Of a stretch of DNA of 64,000 bases, positions 23,669 through 31,427 are shown in pieces. Within the stretch, counting starts at the first letter, position 1. The number at the start of each line of letters is the position of its first letter. The stretch spans positions 1 to 64,000 of the forward strand of contig SVRQ01000002.1 in assembly GCA_015064725.1 (NCBI GenBank), read 5' to 3'. A program made the position numbers and the translations under genes. This DNA is from Oscillospiraceae bacterium (lineage in GTDB: Bacteria; Bacillota; Clostridia; Oscillospirales; CAG-272). The notes beneath the pieces are model-generated. The model had not been told where the DNA came from. It was given only the letters and a program-made list of their open reading frames with translations, and did not search any database.

Positions 23669-24171
23669 GTTAAAACGCTTTGCGTTTTAACAAATTTATT
23701 TTATACCGCTTTTTCTTGTTTAAAGAAAAAGCTCGCAAAAAGATAAAAAACCGTTCCGGTTTATCGTTATCGAAAAGTTAAATGGTTCGGTATCGGCTAC
23801 CGCACATTTTTCACTCGCAAGCTCGCAAAAAACGCACGGAATCCCGCCGAGGTCATTTGCTCTGCTGCTTTTAACTGAGCGCGTGATAACAAAGAGATAG
23901 TTTTGATTAAAAATATCACGCGGCTTTACAAAACTCAGAACTTGCTTCCCTACGTTCGAGTTGAGCGCAAATACATCGACTATTGAAGTGAATTTTTTTC
24001 GCAAACTGCACGTCGATGTGTGCAGCGCGATTGTTTGAGAACGATATATAAACCCCAAGTCAGAACAAGCGGATAAAGCGAAGGGCTTTTTGCTTCTTTT
24101 TGTCACTTTTTCTTTCAAAAAGAAAAAGTGAGTATAATAAATATTTTTGTTAAAATACAACGTGTTTTAAC
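23669..24171 (+). mobile_element. Dispersed non-coding element, copy B
   Basis: 503 bp in the 705-bp gap 23506-24210. The left end is hairpin GTTAAAACGC/GCGTTTTAAC (23669-23691), ATACCGCTTTTTCTTG and CGCAAAAAGATAAAA. The right end, reverse-complemented, gives GTTAAAACAC..GTATTTTAAC, ACTCACTTTTTCTTTTTG and GACAAAAAGAAGC. The ends are thus imperfect inverted repeats of roughly 80 bp, each made of two hairpins. Inside are blocks shared with copy A, including the identical 46 nt at 23731-23776. A further hairpin, TAAAAACGC/GCGTTTTTA (23641-23662), abuts the left end. The longest internal frame shows no domain. Confidence 0.75.
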
Positions 24172-24175
24172 GCAA

Positions 24176-24204
24176 AAAAACAAGACCTTCGGGGTCTTGT
24201 TTTT
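24176..24204. terminator. Bidirectional terminator
   Basis: AAAAACAAGACC / GGTCTTGTTTTT around TTCGG. It lies 6 bp past the stop of the minus-strand G1P dehydrogenase gene. Confidence 0.85.
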
Positions 24205-24210
24205 GCGGTT

Positions 24211-25491
24211 TTATTCCATAAAGTCCATTATATCAAGACCCATCATAGGCATAAGTCTTGTTATAAGCAAGCGATAGCGCATATAGCTGTGGTAACGGAG
24301 AGCGTTTTCAAGAAGCTCCTCTCCAACGTTAACTTCTTCGGGCGTGGTTGCAGCACCCGCTGCTTTCATAAGCTTCATAAGATGCTCGTCCGAGGGAAGT
24401 GTTTCAAGTATTATCTTGCGTATTTCGGGCCAGAGTGCCTTGAGCTTTTCGGGGTCAACCTTATCCGTGATGGTGGGGGAGTTGACTCTCTTTACGTCCG
24501 CGTGCATACATTCATCGTATTTGGAGTAAACAACGTCCCAATCCGTGGGGTCTTTCGTGGGGTTTATCTCCTCCACGCGCTCTGCAAGGTTGCGGTATGC
24601 GCGGTTGAGAAGTACCGTGACAACGCCAACTTTTTTGCCGTGGAATTCGGGCCAAATGCCGCGGTTTACCTTGTAACATTCAAGGTAGTGGGAAACAACG
24701 TGCTCCGCACCGGAAGCAGGACGGGAGCATCCCGCAAGCTTCATTGCAAGGCCTGTGAGAACGAGGGATTCCATAACCGCGCCCGCGGCTTCCTCGCTGT
24801 TTTCGCAGATCTTGTCCGCAAGGGCAGAGATCTTTTCAACGGCTTCCTTTGTGATGGCGGCTACGTTTTCGCAGTAATATTCGCCGATAAGCAGATTTGC
24901 TATCTTCCATTCCGCAAGACCTACGTATTTTGCGACCATATCGCCAAAGCCGGAGGCTTTAAGCTCTGCGGGGGAGGCGGCAAGCACCTTTGTATCGCCA
25001 ATGATAACAAGCGGCTGTTCCGCCTGCCAGGATTCTTTGAAATTATTTTTGATGATGGGTGCTGTATCGGAAGCAAAGCCGTCCATACTGGGCGCGGTTG
25101 CGAAGATACAGAACTTTTTGTCCGCCTGATATGCCGTTACGCGGCAGATATCGTTGAGCGAGCCAGTGCCGACGGAGATGATGCCCTTCACATCCTTGGA
25201 AAGCTCAAGAAGCTCTTCCACCTGCTCCGCACGCGCGTACATAAGGTTGTCGTAGATTTTTTCTTTAACGGCAAAGCCTGCCTCGTGAAGGCTTTCGCGC
25301 ACGCCGCTTGCCGCGGATATCGTGTTTTCGTCCGCAACGAGAAGAAGCTCGTCCTCAAAGCCGTTGTCACGCAGTATCTTACCCGTGTTCTTTGTAATTC
25401 CGCTGCCTATTTCTATGGCTTTGGTGAAAAATGTATGTTTTTTGCCGCAGGGGCAGTTTTCGAGTTTGGAAAGAATTTTGTTAAGATCCAT
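24211..25491 (-). CDS. sn-Glycerol-1-phosphate dehydrogenase (AraM/EgsA-like)
   Basis: A 426-residue NAD(P)- and metal-dependent enzyme reducing dihydroxyacetone phosphate to sn-glycerol-1-phosphate. Motifs: IISVGTGSLNDICRVTAY (Gly-rich NAD loop), FATAPSMDGFASDTAPI, DTKVLAASPAELKASGFGDMVAKY with the metal-ligand Asp, and SGAEHVVSHYLE with a metal-ligand His. Bacterial AraM proteins make the backbone for heptaprenylglyceryl phosphate lipids; others are of unknown role. I chose ATG at 25491 (GAGGGTGA 7 nt upstream); an in-frame TTG five codons earlier overlaps that Shine-Dalgarno. It has its own promoter and terminator, so is likely monocistronic. Confidence 0.92.
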   Translation of the reverse strand: MDLNKILSKLENCPCGKKHTFFTKAIEIGSGITKNTGKILRDNGFEDELLLVADENTISAASGVRESLHEAGFAVKEKIYDNLMYARAEQVEELLELSKDVKGIISVGTGSLNDICRVTAYQADKKFCIFATAPSMDGFASDTAPIIKNNFKESWQAEQPLVIIGDTKVLAASPAELKASGFGDMVAKYVGLAEWKIANLLIGEYYCENVAAITKEAVEKISALADKICENSEEAAGAVMESLVLTGLAMKLAGCSRPASGAEHVVSHYLECYKVNRGIWPEFHGKKVGVVTVLLNRAYRNLAERVEEINPTKDPTDWDVVYSKYDECMHADVKRVNSPTITDKVDPEKLKALWPEIRKIILETLPSDEHLMKLMKAAGAATTPEEVNVGEELLENALRYHSYMRYRLLITRLMPMMGLDIMDFME

Positions 25492-25525
25492 AAAAATCAC
25501 CCTCAATTTAAGTTTCTATAATAAA

Positions 25526-25554
25526 AGTGTACTTTAAAAACGGCAACTTGTCAA
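25526..25554 (-). promoter_or_regulatory. Promoter for G1P dehydrogenase gene
   Basis: Minus-strand TTGACA (25549-25554), 17 bp, TACACT (25526-25531). Confidence 0.75.
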
Positions 25555-25591
25555 GCAAATGTAAACAAAATTAACTTTCTTTCTTTTCCTA

Positions 25592-25620
25592 TTGTGTTTT
25601 GTGTATTTTTATGATAAAAT
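25592..25620 (+). promoter_or_regulatory. Promoter for CPBP protease-tadA
   Basis: TTGTGT (25592-25597), 17 bp, TAAAAT (25615-25620), 30 bp before the ATG. Confidence 0.6.
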
Positions 25621-25650
25621 ACAGCATAACGTTTTGAAAGGAGAAAGAAA

Positions 25651-26502
25651 ATGGTTTTTCGTGCAAAGCGTACCTCGGAGAATATGGCGCTTGCGCTTTT
25701 TTGCGCCGTTATCCTTTATTTTATACACGGTTTTATGAGCGAAATATCCTTCGGAGCGATAGAGGATAAGCTTATATCCCTCGTCTTCGCGGCAATGCGT
25801 CTGCTGATCCCGGTGCTTGTATTTACGGGATTGCAAAAAAATGCCCGATTCGAGAAAATATCGCTTGAGAGCTCGCCAAAGCAACCCGTTATATCCAATA
25901 TAAGAATAACGTTTATCGGCTTTTCCGTTGTGTTCGTATTCGGCATTTTTTACGGAATGGCGTTTCCGTCTGCGGCAGTATCATATGCTTATACCGATCC
26001 GATCTCGATGATCTTGACGTTTGTGTCTGCCGTTGCCGTCCCTGCTTTCCTTGAGGAATATCTTTACAGAGAGCTTTTTTGCAGGGAGCTGACCGTTCAC
26101 GGCAACCTTTTTGCTATTATCAGCTCGGCTCTTCTCTTCGGACTTATGCATTTTTCCTATTACTCTTTCCCGTATGCCTTTATATGCGGTCTTGTGATAG
26201 GCTTTGTGTATTTGAAGACCGGCTCCGTCAAATATACGATTGCGCTGCATTTTGCCCAAAATCTTTTTTCATACGTCCTTTCCGTTATCGGCTCGCTCGT
26301 TGCCGGGGATATATACTTTAAAATACTTATGGGAACGGTCGTTGTCGTAAGTGCTGCGGCACTTCCGACGGTGTATTTCCTTATCCCGAGCAATTACGGA
26401 AAATTTACCGAAAAGGAATACGGAAACGTCACCTCCTCTGCGTTTCTCACGTTCCCGATGGTGATCCTCATTGCCTGCATCCTTATACTTAATTTCATAT
26501 GA
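25651..26502 (+). CDS. CPBP-family intramembrane glutamic protease
   Basis: A 283-residue, eight-helix membrane protein of the CAAX/bacteriocin-processing (CPBP, Abi) family. Motif 1 is LEEYLYRELFCREL (EExxxR-like, catalytic Glu pair), motif 2 LLFGLMHFSYYSF (FxxxH) and motif 3 IALHFAQNLFSY (HxxxN). All three appear in order in the second half, so an active protease is likely. Substrates in this family range from prenylated-like peptides to anti-sigma factors and cannot be inferred here. GAAAGGAG lies 7 nt before the ATG. The 3' end overlaps tadA by 4 bp. Confidence 0.92.
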   Translation: MVFRAKRTSENMALALFCAVILYFIHGFMSEISFGAIEDKLISLVFAAMRLLIPVLVFTGLQKNARFEKISLESSPKQPVISNIRITFIGFSVVFVFGIFYGMAFPSAAVSYAYTDPISMILTFVSAVAVPAFLEEYLYRELFCRELTVHGNLFAIISSALLFGLMHFSYYSFPYAFICGLVIGFVYLKTGSVKYTIALHFAQNLFSYVLSVIGSLVAGDIYFKILMGTVVVVSAAALPTVYFLIPSNYGKFTEKEYGNVTSSAFLTFPMVILIACILILNFI

Positions 26503-27017
26503 CGGAAAAGGCTTTGGATGAACAGACCCTGAACCGTTTTATGGGTCTTGCCATAGAGGAGGCAAAAAAATCTCTTGCGCTTGTGGAGGTGCCTGTCGGT
26601 GCCGTTGTCGTGTGCGAGGGAGAGGTGGTGTCTGCGGCGTACAACACCAGAGAAACGGAGAAAAACGCCGTAAATCACGCAGAGCTGCTTGCAATATCCG
26701 CCGCCTGCCAAAAGCTTGGCGGATGGCGTCTTCACAAATGCGACCTGTACGTGACCCTGGAGCCTTGCCCTATGTGTGCGGGCGCGATAGTCAACTCCAG
26801 GATAAAGAGGGTCGTGTTCGGCGCGAAGGACCCGAAAAGCGGTGCTTTCGGCTCTGTTATCGATCTCAACGCGCATCCCTTCAATCATAAGCCCGAAATT
26901 ATAAGCGGCGTGCGGGAAGAGGAATGTGCGGCGATGCTTTCGGATTTTTTCCGCGCCCTGAGGGAAAAAAATAATTATGACAAAAAAATCCGAAATTCTG
27001 CACAGCACAAGGATTAA
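26499..27017 (+). CDS. tadA: tRNA adenosine-34 deaminase
   Basis: A 172-residue zinc deaminase making inosine at the wobble base of tRNA-Arg(ACG). The zinc motif is NHAELLAI, with catalytic Glu, and TLEPCPMCAGAIVNSRI holds the two Cys ligands. FGAKDPKSGAFGSV and LNAHPFNHKPEI are TadA-specific segments that separate it from cytidine or guanine deaminases. The protein is slightly longer than usual, with a Lys-rich C-terminal tail. Translation starts in an ATGA overlap with the protease gene. Confidence 0.95.
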   Translation: MTEKALDEQTLNRFMGLAIEEAKKSLALVEVPVGAVVVCEGEVVSAAYNTRETEKNAVNHAELLAISAACQKLGGWRLHKCDLYVTLEPCPMCAGAIVNSRIKRVVFGAKDPKSGAFGSVIDLNAHPFNHKPEIISGVREEECAAMLSDFFRALREKNNYDKKIRNSAQHKD

Positions 27018-27075
27018 CTTGCATAAAAATGCAGTATGAAGTAAAAAACTGATGTAAAAAGGTTTTAAAATATAC

Positions 27076-27104
27076 TTGAATTTTTAATACCCTTGTGTTA
27101 TACT
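27076..27104 (+). promoter_or_regulatory. Promoter for YerB-like lipoprotein gene
   Basis: TTGAAT (27076-27081), 17 bp, TATACT (27099-27104), with a long leader of about 110 nt before the ATG at 27220. Confidence 0.65.
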
Positions 27105-27219
27105 ATGACTACGATTTAATAAAAATTTTCTTTTTTGATTTTTGTTTTGATACGAAACAAAAAAGAAGGACGCTTTTGCGGTTTCCAACCCGCATAAAAA
27201 AATATTAAGGAGAGAAAAA

Positions 27220-28524
27220 ATGAAGAAAGAAATCAGAAGAATCGCACTCGTTTTCGCTGTTATTTTCACATTTATGGCAGTAAGCTTTTGCTTGGTTTCC
27301 TGCGGTGACGGCGGCGCAGACAGCACAACAAAAAATCCCGTTCTTCCCACCCTTACAACAGGCGGAGATGCAACAACGGGAGGCACAACATCCGCAAACA
27401 CAACTACAACCAATAACGTTGTTCCCGGTACAAGCGGCACAACGACAACACCTGTTACACCCCCCACAGGCGAATATGTAAACCCCCTTACGGGTCTTAA
27501 AACTACATATGATGCTTCCCAGAAGCGTCCCGTTGCCATCGTAGTTGACAACATCGGTCTTGCTCTTGCACACCAGACAGGTCTTAACCAGGCAGACGTT
27601 CTTTACGAAACACTCGTTGCTCCCGGCATCACACGTTTCCTTATGGTAGTTTCCAACTACACAAACCTTTCCAACGTTTGCAACGTTCGTTCCGCAAGAA
27701 TCTTCCACATCGACCTTGCCGCTAACCACAATGCTATCCTCGTTTGCCACGGTGGTTCTACATACGAAGCTTTCGCAACGGTTGCTTCTATGCGTCTTGG
27801 CGGTGCTTGGAACGAAGAGCTTGGCAAGAATACATACGGCTACATCAACACAAAGGATGAATACGCTTTCGGTACACAGGAAGGCGGCCTTAAATACGGT
27901 ACTATCAAGTATTACACAGGCGCATACAACTCCGGTCGTGTTGACCTTAAATACGATACACTCGTTACTGCAGGCGCGCTTATCGCAACACTCCAGTCCA
28001 ACACGAGCCGCTTCCGTCTTTCCGGCAACTCCGTTGACGGCTTGACAAAGCAGTCCCTCAAGTTTGCAGCCGCAGGCACGGAAAGCGCTGTTATGAACGG
28101 TGCAAGCACAGCTACAAACGTTATCCTCAACTTCACGATGGACAACTTTGAAGGCGACAAGAACGTTTCCTATATGCTCAAGAACGGCAAATACTACCGT
28201 TACCAGAACGGCACAGCTCATACAGACTCCGTTACAGGCGAACAGCTCTGCTTCACAAACCTCGTTACGCTCTTTACAGACGTTACAAGAGTTCAGGGTA
28301 CTATTGAAGACCCCAACGTAGCTTCCGTAAGAACAACAGGTTCCGGCTCCGGCTACTACTTCTACAACGGTAAGTGCATCCCGATCAACTGGAGCAAGCT
28401 TACAGGCGACAGCGCACTCGTTCTTACAACGATTACGGGCGCAGAGCTCACACTTGCAACAGGTAACACATACATCGCTTACCTCGATAACACAAACACT
28501 TCTTCCGCTGTTATCTACAACTGA
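27220..28524 (+). CDS. YerB-like DUF3048 lipoprotein
   Basis: A 434-residue exported lipoprotein. A signal peptide ends at CLVSC (lipid Cys near residue 28), then comes a Thr-rich linker of about 55 residues. The DUF3048 part begins with NPLTGLKTTYDASQKRPVAI, VDNIGLALAHQTGLNQADV and ETLVAPGITRFLMVVSNY, the recognisable YerB opening (conserved NPLTG, RPVA, GITRF). A second half from about residue 300 matches the DUF3048 C-terminal region (YMLKNGKYYRYQNG, YFYNGKCIPINWSK). The role of YerB proteins is poorly known. Its codons favour ACA, GCT and GTT more than the neighbours do, suggesting high expression. GGAG precedes the ATG. Confidence 0.88.
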   Translation: MKKEIRRIALVFAVIFTFMAVSFCLVSCGDGGADSTTKNPVLPTLTTGGDATTGGTTSANTTTTNNVVPGTSGTTTTPVTPPTGEYVNPLTGLKTTYDASQKRPVAIVVDNIGLALAHQTGLNQADVLYETLVAPGITRFLMVVSNYTNLSNVCNVRSARIFHIDLAANHNAILVCHGGSTYEAFATVASMRLGGAWNEELGKNTYGYINTKDEYAFGTQEGGLKYGTIKYYTGAYNSGRVDLKYDTLVTAGALIATLQSNTSRFRLSGNSVDGLTKQSLKFAAAGTESAVMNGASTATNVILNFTMDNFEGDKNVSYMLKNGKYYRYQNGTAHTDSVTGEQLCFTNLVTLFTDVTRVQGTIEDPNVASVRTTGSGSGYYFYNGKCIPINWSKLTGDSALVLTTITGAELTLATGNTYIAYLDNTNTSSAVIYN

Positions 28525-28536
28525 TAAGTAAATAAT

Positions 28537-28567
28537 AAAAGGCACTTCAAAATGAAGTGCCTTTTTT
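28537..28567. terminator. Bidirectional terminator between convergent genes
   Basis: AAAAGGCACTTC / GAAGTGCCTTTT around AAAAT, then TT. It serves the YerB-like gene and, on the other strand, the serpin gene. Confidence 0.88.
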
Positions 28568-28598
28568 ATGTTTTGAAGAAATCGAGCAAAGCGCGATC

Positions 28599-30020
28599 TT
28601 AAATATTATTTACCACGCCGACGAAAAGGGGAAGACCCACTTGGGACGTTATAACGAATATAAACGGTCTGTCAAGAACGAAATCAACAAAATCGTCGGG
28701 AGGCGGGGGAGAGCCCGCGTATTCAAGCATCGTAAAGGCAACTGCCTTGCAGCCTTCCTCATCTATCATAACGCGCGCGCCGTGTGTCGCCTTTGAAACG
28801 GCAACCGCCGTGTCATCCGTCAAAGGGGAAAAGTCGGACTCTTTAAACGAGAATATATCCGTAACTCCAAGATTTTGGAGGCCTTCTGTAAGGTTTATGG
28901 TGGAGGCAACGTCAAACTTTGGAATGCTTCTGTTCACTTTGATATAGGTGTTGTTTTTTCTGTTCGTTCCTATGATAAAATCCATAGCTTCCTTGTTATC
29001 GAAAAGCTCTTCTGCGCTCACGCCCTCGTCGGGGAGGATAAAGTACATTTCTCCTCCGTCGGTGAAGCTTTGCGATATAGCGGAAAATTTTTCGCCCCAA
29101 TAATATGTGTCATCGTAGGAGGCATACATAAAATCGCAGGTCTTATCTCCGCTTGTGCCGTGGAATGTTGCTTCCTCGGTCTTTTCTTTTTTGAATTCCG
29201 TGTTCCAACGGGCATAGAAGTTTACCGTCGTTGCAAGAGCCATAACTGTTTCGGGGGAAAATTCAAGCTGTTCTATGGAATCATCAAGAAGTCCGTCCGT
29301 CTGATCGCTCAGCCATTTGCGAAAAGCTTTCGTATATTCTTCGGATGTCACGTCGCCGCTGAAAGAGGAGGCGTAATAATTTTCCGCCGCCCGTTCGAGC
29401 GTGTCCTGCTTGAAGGATACGTCCTTGTTGAGCCAAAGGGAGCTTGCAAGCACGGTCTTTTTGGAGCCATCATCAACGTAGCTCGCGTTCCATACCGTGT
29501 TTGCTTCGCGGCGAAGCGTTTCTATGTCGGAAGCCCCCAGGAGAGAGAGTATCTGCTCTCGGCTGTTTCCGTCCGTAAACTCCGCCGTCATAGCAAGCGC
29601 CATATATACGTTGAGAGGGGAATAAACACGGTTCTCTCCGTCCGTGTCGGAAAGGAACTCGCGTATCGTTGCACTGAAAAATGAGCCAAGGTCTATGTCC
29701 AGCGCATAATATGCGTTTCTTTTATCCCTGCGGTAATCTGCCCACTTTTCATATTTTGCTTCGTTGTTCCCTCTGCCGGGATAATCGGGCATATCGGGAT
29801 ACTGTGCAAGGGCAAGCGCATAGGCTTTCGGGGAAACGGAGCTCCAACCGGGGAGAAATACTGCTCCCAAAACGAGGAACAGCGCAAGGCACGCGGCTAT
29901 TGCCGCAGTCCATTTAACTTTTTTTGATTTTTTTGTTTGCTTTGGAATTTCTTTTGCTTCATTTACAAGATCTTCGCCCACCATACCGATGGCATCCTGT
30001 AATTTTTCTGTTTTTTTCAT
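28599..30020 (-). CDS. Membrane-anchored serpin coupled to an ECF sigma factor
   Basis: A 473-residue protein: cytosolic residues 1-37 (MKKTEKLQDAIGMVGEDLVN onward, amphipathic then Lys-rich), one membrane helix about 38-56, then an outside serpin domain from about 105 to the end. Serpin marks: NRVYSPLNVYMALAMTAEF (130-148), LATTVNFYARW, the breach/hinge THGARVMIDEEGCKAVAFT (412-430) and the C-terminal DRPFIFVI plus PLFVGVVNNI. The hinge has small residues at most alternate sites but Cys at P14 and Lys at P13. The reactive loop carries four consecutive prolines, so P1 is uncertain. GGAGG stands 9 nt before the ATG, which overlaps the sigma-factor stop (ATGA). This position and topology are those of an anti-sigma factor. 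Confidence 0.88.
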   Translation of the reverse strand: MKKTEKLQDAIGMVGEDLVNEAKEIPKQTKKSKKVKWTAAIAACLALFLVLGAVFLPGWSSVSPKAYALALAQYPDMPDYPGRGNNEAKYEKWADYRRDKRNAYYALDIDLGSFFSATIREFLSDTDGENRVYSPLNVYMALAMTAEFTDGNSREQILSLLGASDIETLRREANTVWNASYVDDGSKKTVLASSLWLNKDVSFKQDTLERAAENYYASSFSGDVTSEEYTKAFRKWLSDQTDGLLDDSIEQLEFSPETVMALATTVNFYARWNTEFKKEKTEEATFHGTSGDKTCDFMYASYDDTYYWGEKFSAISQSFTDGGEMYFILPDEGVSAEELFDNKEAMDFIIGTNRKNNTYIKVNRSIPKFDVASTINLTEGLQNLGVTDIFSFKESDFSPLTDDTAVAVSKATHGARVMIDEEGCKAVAFTMLEYAGSPPPPDDFVDFVLDRPFIFVITSQVGLPLFVGVVNNI

Positions 30021-30574
30021 AGATAGATACCCTCCTTTATAAGTTCGCTTAAAAGTTTTTGCCTTGTGCGAAGAAGCATCATCTTGACCTTGCTTTGTCC
30101 AAATCCAAGCTTGCGTGCGATATCGCCGATGGGGTCCATATACCAATACCTGCGGATAAAAACAATGCGCTGTGTTTTTTCAAGCGACCGCAGGAATTTG
30201 TCTATTATAACGGAAAGCTCTTTTGCGCTTATTTCCTCCTCAACGCTTTCTTTTGCGGGGATACACTCCGAAAGCTCCGCGTCAAATCCGCCGTGAATAC
30301 CGCCGCGTTTTTGCGCGGTACGGGCGCGCAACTTTTTGAGAGCCAGTTTTCTGGTTATTCCGCAGATAAAAGCGCAAAGAAACTGCGGCTTTTCGGGTGG
30401 GATGGCGTTCCACAGGGCAAGATAGGCATCGCTTACCACCTCTTCCGCATCCTGCGTGTTGCCGAGGATATTGTAAGCGAGAGAGCTGCAGGCAGAGCCG
30501 AATTTTTCGCTTGTTTCGCGTATGGCTCGTTCATCGCGGGCAAAAAACATATCGAGAATAGAATTGTCATCCAT
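30017..30574 (-). CDS. ECF-type sigma-70 family sigma factor
   Basis: A 185-residue sigma factor with only regions 2 and 4. Region 2 runs from about residue 20 to 85 (FGSACSSLAYNILGNTQDAEE, then VVSDAYLALWNAI with the core-binding and -10 helices). Region 4 is a C-terminal helix-turn-helix (LEKTQRIVFIRRYWYMDPIG, ARKLGFGQSKVKMMLLRTRQ). The ATG at 30574 has AAAGGAGG 6-7 nt upstream; a 17-codon extension upstream lacks a site. It overlaps the membrane serpin by 4 bp, suggesting fixed stoichiometry with that partner. It probably directs genes responding to a membrane-sensed signal; its promoter targets are not visible here. Confidence 0.93.
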   Translation of the reverse strand: MDDNSILDMFFARDERAIRETSEKFGSACSSLAYNILGNTQDAEEVVSDAYLALWNAIPPEKPQFLCAFICGITRKLALKKLRARTAQKRGGIHGGFDAELSECIPAKESVEEEISAKELSVIIDKFLRSLEKTQRIVFIRRYWYMDPIGDIARKLGFGQSKVKMMLLRTRQKLLSELIKEGIYL

Positions 30575-30634
30575 AATGCTGCCTCCTTTCACTATATAAG
30601 TACCGTTTTGCCTTGCCTGCGTCACGCAGAAAAT

Positions 30635-30666
30635 AAAATAAAGTTGACTTTTGTCAACTTTATTTT
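30635..30666. promoter_or_regulatory. 32-bp AT-rich palindrome upstream of the sigma factor gene
   Basis: AAAATAAAGTTGAC / GTCAACTTTATTTT, perfect 14-bp arms around TTTT, in the 175-bp gap between the winged-helix regulator and the sigma gene. Read on the minus strand it may terminate the topoisomerase operon. It also contains TTGACA-like cores and could be an operator. A degenerate copy of the GGACAGTC repeat lies next to it (about 30687-30705). Confidence 0.55.
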
Positions 30667-30749
30667 GTGAATTTGCGCAGAAAGAGACAGTCGGGGGACG
30701 CCTGCTGCTTCAAAAAATGATCTGTTTTTTGCAGCAGCTTAAAAAGAGC

Positions 30750-31412
30750 TTATTCCGCTTTTATTGTGTAGCCCACGCCGCGAACTGTAGAGATTATCTT
30801 TATTCCGAAGCGTTCGTCAAGCTTTTCTCTGAGGTAGCGGACGTAAACGTCCACGACGTTTGTTTCGCCTTCCTCCTCCTTGCCCCAGACCTCCTTTGCC
30901 GCCTGCGCGCGCGTAACGGTCTGCCCCTTGTTTTTGATAAGGAGCAGAAGCAGGGCAAACTCCCTCTGGGTAAGCTCCACGGTTTCTTTTCTGTATGAAA
31001 CGGTGTGGTTCTTTTCCCCGAGGATAAGGGAGTCCGCTGCGCTTTTTCTGCGCTTTGCGGGGCGCACTCCGAGCAGAGCCTCGTCTGCGCGCTCAAAGAT
31101 CGTTCCAAGAAACTCCTGAACGCAGAACGGACGCTCGAAAACGCGAAAGCCCGAGGGGATCTTCGTTTCGAGCCTTGAAAGCTCGCTTTTATATCCGAAA
31201 AGGATTATCTGCGTGAGTTCAAGGTTGGATATCTCTTCCGTGTAATAATCGAATATTTCGGCGCCGATCACGGCGAAGTCCGCATCAAAGGCGTCCTTTG
31301 CGGCTTCCTCCGAAAGTTCCTCGAAAACCGTTACCTGCGCTCCGAAAAGGCTTATATCCCAAAAGAGCATACGGGAAAACACTGCGTCTTTTGTAATTAT
31401 CGTTATTTTCAT
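30750..31412 (-). CDS. OmpR-type winged-helix regulator with a degenerate receiver
   Basis: A 220-residue DNA-binding protein. The C-terminal half is a clear OmpR/PhoB winged helix (VELTQREFALLLLLIKNKGQ, VTRAQAAKEVWG, VDVYVRYLREKLDERFGIKI, STVRGVGYTIK). The N-terminal 115 residues have receiver length and predicted strands. However, the phospho-acceptor position reads DADFAVIGAEIFD with no Asp after the third strand, and the usual Lys-Pro appears as FERPF (Arg for Lys). It therefore probably works without phosphorylation. No histidine kinase is adjacent. It starts 15 bp after the topoisomerase A-subunit gene and is preceded by GGAGC, so it is likely part of that operon. Confidence 0.85.
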   Translation of the reverse strand: MKITIITKDAVFSRMLFWDISLFGAQVTVFEELSEEAAKDAFDADFAVIGAEIFDYYTEEISNLELTQIILFGYKSELSRLETKIPSGFRVFERPFCVQEFLGTIFERADEALLGVRPAKRRKSAADSLILGEKNHTVSYRKETVELTQREFALLLLLIKNKGQTVTRAQAAKEVWGKEEEGETNVVDVYVRYLREKLDERFGIKIISTVRGVGYTIKAE

Positions 31413-31427
31413 ATCAAGCTCCGCACG

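Noticed and set aside
23720-24160. 146-residue minus-strand frame in element B
   Set aside because: It consists of the element's terminal repeats; no domain, no ribosome-binding site, and it is not conserved as a frame in copy A.
16773-24171. Composite transposon carrying nadE to the ABC transporter
   Set aside because: The elements hold no transposase and the enclosed genes are housekeeping. Target duplications could not be seen, so only an inverted pair of elements is claimed.
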